NCBI GenBank assembly: GCA_945861245.1
Contig: CAMAUE010000017.1
Location: 1 to 54,238 of the forward strand
DNA length: 54,238 bases
Direction: 5' to 3'
Source: Singulisphaera sp. GP187
GTDB taxonomy: Bacteria; Planctomycetota; Planctomycetia; Gemmatales; Gemmataceae
Part shown: positions 33,617-41,312 of the stretch, piece by piece
How positions within the stretch are numbered: position 1 is the stretch's first letter
Layout of the letters: every line of letters begins with the position of its first letter
Translations under genes and position numbers: made by a program
The notes under the pieces: model-generated
Database searches by the model: none
Told to the model about the DNA's origin: nothing
What the model saw: the letters and a program-made list of their open reading frames with translations, nothing else

Positions 33617-33907
33617 ATGCCTCCCGCAGCCAGAGCTGGCGACCTCCACGTTTGCCCCATGGTAACCGGCATCGTGCCCCATGTCGGCGGCCCGATTCTT
33701 CCCCCTGGTTGCCCGACCGTGATGATCGGCTTCCTACCCGCCGCTCGCATGGGCGATATGGCGGTTTGCGTGGGACCGCCTGACTCTATCACTAAGGGGT
33801 CAGCAACCGTCAAAATCGGAAACATGATGGCTGCTCGCATGGGCGACAGCATGGCCCACGGCGGCACCATCGTGCTCGGTTGCCCCACAGTCATGATAGG
33901 CGGTTAG
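33617..33907 (+). CDS. PAAR-repeat spike tip protein
   Basis: The product has 96 residues, the normal size of a bare PAAR domain. It sharpens the VgrG spike and can bind effectors. Motifs are PPAARAGDLHVCPMVTGIVPHVGGPI, GCPTVMIG, AARMGDMAVCVGP, IVKG-like SITKGSATVKIG, AARMGDSMAHGG and GCPTVMIGG. His and Cys residues typical of the tip zinc site are present. aaggagaag precedes the ATG. It follows vgrG directly and carries no extension, so no fused toxin. Confidence 0.95.
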   Translation: MPPAARAGDLHVCPMVTGIVPHVGGPILPPGCPTVMIGFLPAARMGDMAVCVGPPDSITKGSATVKIGNMMAARMGDSMAHGGTIVLGCPTVMIGG

Positions 33908-34239
33908 CCCAGGTGAATCCGGTCGGCCGTTTGCAACGAAACGCCTGCCGCGGTGGAAAAACCTAGCGATATCGAGATCCGCATGCAGTTGCCATGCAAT
34001 TCGGTGGATTCGGAGTGTTCGGGCGTTTCGTGCAACGAATTCTTTGGCACATCCCGTGGCCACAGCGATGGCGCTTTTCGAGGAGGAGTTGTTATTACCC
34101 AATTTATTCGTCTATTTGCCGAATACGGAGTGGAGTTCACCGAAAAGTCTCAAAGAAATCGGACGAATATCAACTTGCGATCTCACTTTGGCGTACATAC
34201 TATTATTTCTGACCAGTTCACCGAGAAACATTTTCACCC
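33908..34239. other. Gap after PAAR with no supported gene
   Basis: Three overlapping short forward frames exist (for example 33953-34273), but none has a ribosome site, domain or convincing composition, and they overlap the tssA start. An effector or immunity gene would be expected here in many T6SS; I see none. Confidence 0.45.
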
Positions 34240-35253
34240 ATGTCTACACCGTTATTGGATTTTGACGCCTTGACGGCTCCCCTAGAGGGAGAGCATCCCG
34301 CTGGCGTGCGCCTTCCGACCGACTTGCGCAAAAAAATGGAGGACGCCCGCAAGGAATTTGAACCCAATCCGGACGATCCTTCGGGGGCGCCAGTCCCCAA
34401 AATCCCCGATTGGTCCGCTATCGTCCGATTGGCGAGTGATAGTCTGCGTACCAAATCTAAGGACCTATTAACCGTGGTGCGGCTCGTCGAAGCGCTGACC
34501 AAACGCAACGGTTTCGCCGGACTGCGCGACGGATTGACCCTGTTGAGAATACTGCTTACGGATTGCTGGGATCGGGTCCATCCACTCATCGAGGAACCTG
34601 ACGACCTCGAGGTTCGAGCTGGCCTCTTGCAGTGGCTGGCCGACGCCGAAAGCGGGGCCTGGTTTCCGATGACGATCGCCAAACTGCCGCTGCTCAAGAT
34701 CGGCTCGCAAACGGCGTGTCTGCAAGATTGTCGCACTGGGCGGCTAGAAGGCCAGCCTTTGAGCGGCGAGGCAATGCGTGCTGCGGAGCCGGCCCATCCG
34801 GACGCCCCGGCCGATGTGGCGGAGTGCCTGAAAGAGTTGGCAACGCTTGACCAGGCCCTCGTAGAAAAAATGGCCGACCAAGCACCCGCTCTTGGTACTA
34901 TTCGGGATATTCTCAACGACTGCGTGAGATTCCTGAATCGTCCGAGCGCCGACACAGAGACTTCGGAAGAAGACGCGTCCGTTTCCGCTGGCGCCGATGG
35001 ATCAGTGCAACCGGTACAAGCGAAATCGAGCGGCGGAACGAGCCGGGCCGAGATGTACCGTCAGCTAGCGCAGCTGGCAGAGGACCTCGCCCGCACTGAA
35101 CCGCATAGTCCGATTCCGGATCTTCTGCGCTGGGCAGTGACGCTCGGCGCGATGCCATTTCGTCAGCTGATTCAAGAATTTGTACGCGAGCAGGGTGTGC
35201 TTGATGACATTCGCCGGCAACTAGGCATCAAAGAATCTCCGCCGACCGAGTGA
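34240..35253 (+). CDS. tssA: T6SS protein TssA (ImpA)
   Basis: The product has 337 residues, at the short end for TssA (about 340-540). TssA coordinates priming and growth of the tube and sheath. The ImpA_N domain starts MSTPLLDFDALTAPLEGEHPAG, then DWSAIVRLASDSLRTKSKDLLTVVRLVEALTK, GFAGLRDGLTLLRILL, CWDRVHPLIEEPDDLEVR. The C-terminal part has SRAEMYRQLAQLAEDLARTEPHSPIPDLLRWA, the conserved ImpA tail, after a Ser/Glu-rich linker. Upstream ribosome site is weak. It leads the group tssA-tssC-hcp-tssE-tssF2-tssG. Confidence 0.93.
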   Translation: MSTPLLDFDALTAPLEGEHPAGVRLPTDLRKKMEDARKEFEPNPDDPSGAPVPKIPDWSAIVRLASDSLRTKSKDLLTVVRLVEALTKRNGFAGLRDGLTLLRILLTDCWDRVHPLIEEPDDLEVRAGLLQWLADAESGAWFPMTIAKLPLLKIGSQTACLQDCRTGRLEGQPLSGEAMRAAEPAHPDAPADVAECLKELATLDQALVEKMADQAPALGTIRDILNDCVRFLNRPSADTETSEEDASVSAGADGSVQPVQAKSSGGTSRAEMYRQLAQLAEDLARTEPHSPIPDLLRWAVTLGAMPFRQLIQEFVREQGVLDDIRRQLGIKESPPTE

Positions 35254-35325
35254 CGTTTTGCCGATACATCGCTATAAATGTAAAAACCAAATGGGATCCC
35301 TTCTTCCTTCAACGAGGATATCACA

Positions 35326-36807
35326 ATGGCAGAAACAGCCGGCGCTAGCCAAGCAGGTACCACCGAAACGACCGAAGCCCCTGGGCTTCTCGATCAGCTC
35401 ATTGCAGCAGCCCGCCCCGACGACATGATAGCCAGAGCGCGCACGAAAGATGCGATTACCCAATTCCTGGACAATGTCGTGAAGCCGGACCAGGTAATCT
35501 CCAAGGATGTCGAATCGAGCATCAAGCTTTGGATCAGCGAGATTGACAAGAGCCTTTCGGCCCAGCTAAACGAAATCATGCACGATGCCGATTTCCAGAA
35601 GCTGGAATCGACCTGGCGCGGCTTGAGTTACCTTGTGAGCCAAACGGAAACCGGCGAATCCCTGAAAATTCGCGTGCTCAACATCACCAAGAAGGAACTG
35701 GGCAAAGATCTCGAGAAAGCTGTCGAGTTCGACCAGAGCCAACTGTTCAAGAAGATTTACGAAGAAGAATACGGCACCCTTGGCGGTCAACCCTACGGCA
35801 TGATGATGGGCGACTACGAATTTGGACGCGCGGCCGAGGACGTTTCCATGTTGGAAAAGCTCTCCGGCGTGGCGGCGGCAGCCCATGCCCCATTCGTGGC
35901 CGGAGTTTCGCCGAAAATGTTAGGCATGGATGGCTTCACTGAATTGTCTAATCCGCGCGATCTGACCAAGATTTTCGAAACCCCCGATTACGCCCAGTGG
36001 AAGTCGTTTCGAGAATCTGCCGACTCACGTTACATTGCCCTGGCGATGCCACGTGTGTTGTCTCGGTTGCCTTACGGCGAAAAATTCAAGCCCATCGACG
36101 CGTTCAAGTATGAAGAAGGCGTGGACGGGACCAATCATAACCATTACGCGTGGATGAACGCCGCCTGGACTTATGCCGCCCGTTGCACCGATGCCTTCGC
36201 CAAGGACGGCTGGTTTGCCCGCACCCGTGGCGTTGAGGGCGGGGGCAAAGTCGAAGGCCTGCCCGTTCACACCTTCACCACGGACGACGGCGGCATGGCC
36301 ATGAAATGCCCCACCGAAATCGCCATCACCGATCGCCGCGAGTTCGAATTGTCGAACCTTGGATTCTTGCCTCTCGTGCACTGCAAGGGCAAAGACTTCG
36401 CCGCCTACCTCGGAACGCAAACCTGCCAAAAGGCGAAAACCTACTTCGACGCCGCTGCCACTGCCAATGCCGACCTGTCCACCAAGCTCAATTTCATGTT
36501 GATCACGTCACGTTTCGCCCACTATCTTAAGGTGATGGCCCGTGATAAGATCGGCTCGTTCATGGAAGTAAAAGACTGCGGTCAGTGGCTCAACGCGTGG
36601 ATCAAAAATTACGTGATCTCCAATCCGGAAACCGCAGGCGATAAACTCAAGGCCGAAAAGCCGCTGGCCGACGCGTCGGTTGAAGTCCAGGCCGTGGCGG
36701 GCAAACCTGGCTATTACGAGGCTGTGGCGTATCTTCGCCCGCACTTCCAGCTGGAAGCGTTGAGCACATCGATGCGTCTAGTGGCAGAGGTGCCCAAGAA
36801 GAAGTAA
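35326..36807 (+). CDS. tssC: T6SS sheath large subunit TssC (VipB)
   Basis: The product has 493 residues, normal for TssC. With TssB it forms the contractile sheath. Landmarks are LLDQLI, SIKLWISEIDKSLSAQLNEIMHDADFQKLESTWRGLSYLV, KKIYEEEYGTLGGQPYGMMMGDYEF, PFVAGVSPKMLGMD, PRVLSRLPYGEKFKPIDAFKYEE, HYAWMNAAWTYAARCTDAFAKDGW, GGGKVEGLPVHTF and the C-terminal SRFAHYLKVMARDKIGSFM with QLEALSTSMRLVAEVP. gaggatatcac precedes the start. It lies after tssA and before hcp, but far from tssB. A stem-loop follows before hcp. Confidence 0.96.
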   Translation: MAETAGASQAGTTETTEAPGLLDQLIAAARPDDMIARARTKDAITQFLDNVVKPDQVISKDVESSIKLWISEIDKSLSAQLNEIMHDADFQKLESTWRGLSYLVSQTETGESLKIRVLNITKKELGKDLEKAVEFDQSQLFKKIYEEEYGTLGGQPYGMMMGDYEFGRAAEDVSMLEKLSGVAAAAHAPFVAGVSPKMLGMDGFTELSNPRDLTKIFETPDYAQWKSFRESADSRYIALAMPRVLSRLPYGEKFKPIDAFKYEEGVDGTNHNHYAWMNAAWTYAARCTDAFAKDGWFARTRGVEGGGKVEGLPVHTFTTDDGGMAMKCPTEIAITDRREFELSNLGFLPLVHCKGKDFAAYLGTQTCQKAKTYFDAAATANADLSTKLNFMLITSRFAHYLKVMARDKIGSFMEVKDCGQWLNAWIKNYVISNPETAGDKLKAEKPLADASVEVQAVAGKPGYYEAVAYLRPHFQLEALSTSMRLVAEVPKKK

Positions 36808-36815
36808 ACGACGGA

Positions 36816-36849
36816 ATTTCACCCCTCCCTTCACGCGGAGGGGTGAAAT
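36816..36849 (+). terminator. Stem-loop between tssC and hcp
   Basis: atttcacccctcc (36816-36828) pairs perfectly with 36837-36849, 13 bp, loop 8. It lies 8 bp after the tssC stop and about 80 bp before hcp. There is no run of T after it, so it may be a partial terminator, an mRNA processing site or a 3' stabiliser that lets hcp be made at a different level. Confidence 0.5.
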
Positions 36850-36931
36850 AAACTTTTGAGCCCGGGCCGTTTTTCCGTCGCTGCCCGACAGCTCGCAATT
36901 AATTGACGGCGTAGACAAGGAGTTTTTTCGC

Positions 36932-37420
36932 ATGGCAATGGACCAATTTATCAAGATCGGCGACATCAAGGGCGAAACACGCGACAAGAAATTCGTTGCA
37001 ACACACGCGATTGACGTTCTCGCCTGGAGCTGGGGCATGTCGAACAGCGGCTCGGCTCACACCGGCGGCGGCGCCGGCGCCGGCAAGGTCAACGTTCAGG
37101 ATCTCAGTTTCACCAAGTACGTCGACGTGGCCTCAGTCGTAATGATGCTGGCCGTCTGCAAAGGCACCCACTATCCGCAGGCCGTCCTGACGGTCCGCAA
37201 GGCAGGCGACAAGCCGCTCGAATACCTGCGGATCACGATGAAGGAGGTATTGATCACCTCCCTCAGCACCGGCGGCTCGGGGGGAGAAGACAGGCTCACC
37301 GAAAACGTCACCTTGAACTTCGCCGACGTCAAGGTGGAATACGTTCAACAGAAAGCGGATGGTTCCGAGGGCGACAAGCCGGCGATGACATACAACATCG
37401 CCGAGAATGCCGTCGATTAA
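36932..37420 (+). CDS. hcp: T6SS tube protein Hcp (TssD)
   Basis: The product has 162 residues, standard for Hcp. Hexamers stack into the tube that is pushed out. Landmarks are AMDQFIKIGDIKGETRDKKF, HAIDVLAWSWGMSNSGSAHT, GGGAGAGKVNVQDLSFTKYVD, ASVVMMLAVCKGTHYPQAVLTVRKAG, YLRITMKEVLITSLSTGGSGGED and ENVTLNFADVKVEYVQQKADG. A strong aaggag precedes the ATG. No C-terminal toxin extension. Falls between the stem-loop after tssC and a palindromic element before tssE. Confidence 0.97.
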   Translation: MAMDQFIKIGDIKGETRDKKFVATHAIDVLAWSWGMSNSGSAHTGGGAGAGKVNVQDLSFTKYVDVASVVMMLAVCKGTHYPQAVLTVRKAGDKPLEYLRITMKEVLITSLSTGGSGGEDRLTENVTLNFADVKVEYVQQKADGSEGDKPAMTYNIAENAVD

Positions 37421-37436
37421 AGAAGCGGGCCACGAT

Positions 37437-37531
37437 TGACGCGACCGACAAAAGTCCCTTTACGAGCCGGAAGCGTAAGCGACGGACGGAAGAAATCCGT
37501 CGCTTACGCTTCCGGCTCGTGCTTTTGTCGC
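37437..37531. repeat. Dispersed ~95-bp palindromic element, copy B
   Basis: Inner arms 37462-37486 and 37496-37520 are a perfect 25-bp complement; outer gacaaaag/cttttgtc also pair. The sequence ttgacgcgaccgacaaaagt, then acgagccggaagcgtaagcg, matches copy A at 21321-21417, with a short cccttt insert. It lies between hcp and tssE. Confidence 0.88.
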
Positions 37532-37633
37532 TCATCAGCTTCGGGCTAGTGTCAAAACCTGTCGCGAGCAGTATATCACCAAGCCTCCGGCCTCATTCTT
37601 GCTCCCCGCACCGTTTCCGCTACAATCCCCATC

Positions 37634-38095
37634 ATGGATACGCAGCCCGGGCTACTACCGTCAATTCTGGATCGTCTGACCGACCCCGAGTCGCATGGGA
37701 CTGTTGCGCGTGCGGGGTACTCCATCGAGCAAGCCGCCAAGGCTGTGCAGGACGACCTGCAGTGGCTGCTCAACACGCACTCCGATGAAAGCGACGACCT
37801 CAAGGACTACCCGCGGCTTGGTCGCGTCCTGGGCTTCGGCGTTCCCGACCTTGCGACCTTAGGCCGGCTCAAAGAAATCGAAAACGAGGGCATTTGCCGT
37901 CTCCTCGAAGACAGAATTCTCAAATACGAGCCACGCTTGAAAGAGGTTCGAGTCAGCCTGAAGCAAGGCGTTAAGGAAAATCCCTTGAAAATCGCCTTGC
38001 ATCTGCGTGGGTTGCTTGCGATGGACCGGGCGCCCGACTTTGCATTCGATACGACGTTGGATTTGGCGTCGGGGCAATTCTTGGGTGTGAAATAA
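37634..38095 (+). CDS. tssE: T6SS baseplate protein TssE (gp25-like)
   Basis: The product has 153 residues, normal for TssE. It is the gp25-like wedge subunit that starts sheath assembly. Motifs are LLPSILDRLTDPES, SIEQAAKAVQDDLQWLLNT, LGRVLGFGVPDLATLG, CRLLEDRILKYEPRLKEVRVSL and LHLRGLLAMDRAPDFAFDT. The EPRL motif that contacts the first sheath ring is intact. The ribosome site is weak. tssF2 begins 4 bases after its stop, so they are likely translated together. Confidence 0.92.
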   Translation: MDTQPGLLPSILDRLTDPESHGTVARAGYSIEQAAKAVQDDLQWLLNTHSDESDDLKDYPRLGRVLGFGVPDLATLGRLKEIENEGICRLLEDRILKYEPRLKEVRVSLKQGVKENPLKIALHLRGLLAMDRAPDFAFDTTLDLASGQFLGVK

Positions 38096-38099
38096 TCCC

Positions 38100-39968
38100 A
38101 TGCCGCAACCAATCGAAGATTTCCTGGAGCGCGAGCTGCTTTTTCTGGAGCAGATAGCGAGGCCATTTGCGGAACACTATCCCGCGAACGCGAAGCACTT
38201 GGTCCCCGAACCGGGCGCTCATGCCGATCCGCACCTGGAACGGATGATCGAGGGGTTCGCGCTATTGTCGGGTCGGATTCGGCACAAGCTCGACAGCGAC
38301 TTTCCGAAGCTGACGGGGAGCATGCTGCAGATTCTCTATCCGCACCTCGGTTTGATTATTCCATCGATGTCCATCGCTCGGGTGAGCAAGGTTCCGAGCG
38401 ACATCGATCTGCGTCAGGGCTGGCGGCTGGAAAAGGGAACGCCGCTGAGAAGCCAGGTGTTCGGTAAACATGCCGAGTCGCTGCAGTATAGCCTGGGCTA
38501 TCCCGTGACGGTTTGGCCGATCGAATTGACGAACGTCACTTGGGAAGCGAACGCGCTGGATTTGGGAATCAGACCGCCGAAGGGTACGACGGCGGTCGTA
38601 CGCTTGCTTTTTTCCTGCAAGGACGGATTACGGTTCGAGGATCTCGCCCTCGAAAAGGTGCGCTTGTACCTGACCGGCGAACGCCAGCTGATGGCAGCGT
38701 TATATGAGATTATCTTCAACCGTTGTCTCGGGGTCGCGTTTCAGCCCGTCGGCCGGGGTGGCAAAGCCGGCGGTTCGTCTCGGCCGTTGCGCTTTTCGGC
38801 GAAAGAATCGCTGTTCCAGGTCGGCCTGGATTTGGACGAGGGGCTATTGCCGTTTCCACCGGAAGCTTTTCTGGGATATCGCCAGTTGATGGAGTTACTG
38901 AGCTTTCCGCTGAAATATCAGTTCATCGATCTCGCGGGCTGGCAACATCTGCGCGATCAGCAATTCGGTAGTCAAATCGAAGTGCACCTGTTTCTCAGTC
39001 AAACACAAGAAAACCTCGAGCGTGGTCTGTCGACGGCAAATATTCTGCTCAATTGTGCGCCGGTCGTCAACCTATTCCGTCAAAGCTGCGATCCAATCGA
39101 CAAAAACAATTTGCAGATGGACTATCGGGTGGTTCCGTCGCGCCGGCAACCGCGTGGGATGGAAATCTACTCGATCGAATCGGTGCGCACACTCGACGCC
39201 GAGTCGGGCAGGGTGCGGGACGTGTTACCGTTCTATGCGAGTGAGTTCGCCGCGAAAGACGAGCGCCCCGCCTATTATCATGCAGTGCGCCGCGAATCTT
39301 TGGTCGAACAGGATTTGGGGACCGAAGTCTACGTGGCGATCGTCGACCCGGAGTTTCATCCCAGCCGGCCCGAAAACAGCATACTGGATGTTCGAGCCTG
39401 GTGCACGAATCGTGACCTGTCGTTCGAATATCAACATGCCGGGGATCCTTTGGTCGTAAGTGCCGGCCCAGGCGGCACCCGGGGAGAGTTCACACTGCTG
39501 TACAAGCCAACGCATCCGCTGCGTGCGTTTCTAGGCCGGAGCACCTACTGGCGCCTGCTGGGGCAAAATTGCTTGAATCGCGTGTCGCTGGTTGACGAAA
39601 AGGTAAGCCTAAAGGCGTTGCAAGAACTGTTGGGCCTGTGCGATTTCTCTGGACCGGCGACACAACTGGCGGCGGTCAATCAACATATTATCGAAGGGAT
39701 CAAGGCCGTAAGTGCTCAGCCGATCATGCACCTCGTCAAGAGTTCCGCTGCCAAAGCGGGTATTTGCCGCGGCATGGAAGTGCATCTGGAGTTCGACGAG
39801 GAAAAATACACGGGCACTGGAGTTTTTCTGGTTGCGTCGGTGCTGGAGCGTTTCTTCGCGCTCTACACGGGAGTGAATTCGTTCACGAAGATGGTCGCAA
39901 GGACCTCTCAGTCCGAGGGAGATTTGAAATCATGGCCACCGCGAGCGGGAGCGGATCAGCTCCCCTAG
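38100..39968 (+). CDS. tssF: T6SS baseplate protein TssF, copy 2
   Basis: The product has 622 residues. Landmarks mirror copy 1: FLERELLFLEQIARPFAEHYP, IEGFALLSGRIRHKLDSDFPKLTGSMLQILYPHLGLIIPSMSI, LPFPPEAFLGYRQLMELLSFPLKYQF, CAPVVNLFRQSCDPI, GMEIYSIESVRT, GLCDFSGPATQLAA and ASVLERFFALYTGVNSFTKMV. By eye the copies are homologous but diverged, including at the N-terminus. It lies between tssE and tssG, the usual place, and overlaps tssG by 37 bases. It could be the main TssF, with copy 1 filling the second position in the wedge. Confidence 0.93.
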   Translation: MPQPIEDFLERELLFLEQIARPFAEHYPANAKHLVPEPGAHADPHLERMIEGFALLSGRIRHKLDSDFPKLTGSMLQILYPHLGLIIPSMSIARVSKVPSDIDLRQGWRLEKGTPLRSQVFGKHAESLQYSLGYPVTVWPIELTNVTWEANALDLGIRPPKGTTAVVRLLFSCKDGLRFEDLALEKVRLYLTGERQLMAALYEIIFNRCLGVAFQPVGRGGKAGGSSRPLRFSAKESLFQVGLDLDEGLLPFPPEAFLGYRQLMELLSFPLKYQFIDLAGWQHLRDQQFGSQIEVHLFLSQTQENLERGLSTANILLNCAPVVNLFRQSCDPIDKNNLQMDYRVVPSRRQPRGMEIYSIESVRTLDAESGRVRDVLPFYASEFAAKDERPAYYHAVRRESLVEQDLGTEVYVAIVDPEFHPSRPENSILDVRAWCTNRDLSFEYQHAGDPLVVSAGPGGTRGEFTLLYKPTHPLRAFLGRSTYWRLLGQNCLNRVSLVDEKVSLKALQELLGLCDFSGPATQLAAVNQHIIEGIKAVSAQPIMHLVKSSAAKAGICRGMEVHLEFDEEKYTGTGVFLVASVLERFFALYTGVNSFTKMVARTSQSEGDLKSWPPRAGADQLP

Positions 39969-41152
39969 AACCGACGGTTCGTACGCCCGGAACCGAACCT
40001 CTGCCTAATTCGCTGGAGTATCGGCTTCAAGCGCCCGAGGGAATCTGCGCCTTTGATTTCTTTCAAGCAATTCGCTTGTTAACGCTCTTGAAAATGAAGG
40101 ATCACGTGCAGGTTGGCGAAGACGGGCCGCCACAGCGTGAAATTGTCCGGTTTCTCGCGCATCGGTCTCTGGCATTCCCAGCGAGTGCCATACAGAAAAT
40201 GGTGTGGGAAACGGCGACGCAGCCGGCATGGATGACGGTGAACTTCATGGGCCTGACGGGCCCGAGCGGTGTCATGCCCCGTCCATACACCGAGAGACTC
40301 TGGGTCGAAGGAAAAGGAGCCGAAAAGACGGCTCTACAAGACTGGTTGGATCTCTTCAACCATCGCTTCATTTCGCTTTTTTTTCGCGCCTGGGAAAAGA
40401 ATTGTTTCTATCTGCCTTTTGAACGCGGGGAAGCATTTGGACGAGACCCCGATCGGTTTTCTCGCGCCCTGTATAGCCTGATCGGCCTGGGGTTTCGCTC
40501 ACATCGCAATCGCTTCCGCGTCGCGTATGGCGAGCTTCACGATGTCGATCCCTCGGTTTCGACGGACGACAGTGCCGCCTTCGATCTCCCGATCCAAGAA
40601 AAGGAGTTGGCTCGGCTCGACGATCTAGCGCTGCTGCGCTTCGGCGGATTGTTCGCACATCGGCCTCGCTGTGCGGTGTCGCTCGAGATTTTCCTCCAAA
40701 CCTATCTGAACCTGCCCGTGAAGGTAATGCAGTTCCAGGGGCAATGGCTGCACATGAATGAGAGCAGCCAAACATCGATTGGGGCTCGCAACAATAGCCT
40801 GGGAAGGGACACTCTCGTTGGCGACCGAATCTGGGACGTTCAGAGCAAGATTCGCATCCGCCTGGGACCGCTTAGTTATGAAACGTTCCTGGATTTCCTG
40901 CCAGACCGAACACCGCAGATACGACGCAAGCGAATTTTCCTCTTGGCCCAACTGGTGCAATTCTATCTCGGGGCTGAATTTGACTTCGAATTCCAGCTTC
41001 TCTTGAAGAAGGAGGAAGTCCCGACCGCTGCCACCGGGCCAAATTCCCGGCTCGGCTGGAACATGTGGTCGCGCGCGAAGCCTTATCCGCAAATCGCGGA
41101 TGAAGCGGTTTTCGTCGTCTCCGATCAGGCCCTAATCAATCCGGGGCAATGA
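39932..41152 (+). CDS. tssG: T6SS baseplate protein TssG
   Basis: The product has 406 residues, somewhat longer than typical (about 330-370). Start chosen at ATG 39932 inside the end of tssF2; gaggga precedes it, and an earlier in-frame start would read deep into tssF2. Landmarks are NSLEYRLQAPEGICAFDFFQAIRLL, VRFLAHRSLAFPASAIQKM, VNFMGLTGPSGVMPRPYTER, ALQDWLDLFNHRFISLFFRAWEKN, RVAYGELHDVDPSV, PVKVMQFQGQWLHM and RIRLGPLSYETFLDFLP. TssG joins two TssF and two TssK trimers in each wedge. Only one TssG is present here. Confidence 0.93.
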   Translation: MATASGSGSAPLEPTVRTPGTEPLPNSLEYRLQAPEGICAFDFFQAIRLLTLLKMKDHVQVGEDGPPQREIVRFLAHRSLAFPASAIQKMVWETATQPAWMTVNFMGLTGPSGVMPRPYTERLWVEGKGAEKTALQDWLDLFNHRFISLFFRAWEKNCFYLPFERGEAFGRDPDRFSRALYSLIGLGFRSHRNRFRVAYGELHDVDPSVSTDDSAAFDLPIQEKELARLDDLALLRFGGLFAHRPRCAVSLEIFLQTYLNLPVKVMQFQGQWLHMNESSQTSIGARNNSLGRDTLVGDRIWDVQSKIRIRLGPLSYETFLDFLPDRTPQIRRKRIFLLAQLVQFYLGAEFDFEFQLLLKKEEVPTAATGPNSRLGWNMWSRAKPYPQIADEAVFVVSDQALINPGQ

Positions 41153-41312
41153 GGCCGTTGCGTGCCGTAGAACGCTTGAACCCGGCGCCGGACACTCTCT
41201 TGTATTCGACAATCGCAACAAACAGTTCGGTGAAAATCAGGTTGTTCTATCGCCTGGCTCTCCGTATTATTTCTTAAAACACTGCCTAACCCTAAGCGAG
41301 CGGCTCCCTTCC

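Noticed and set aside
33953..34273. 106-codon forward frame after PAAR as possible effector
   Set aside because: Overlaps the tssA start, lacks a ribosome site, and its residues look random; no toxin motif.
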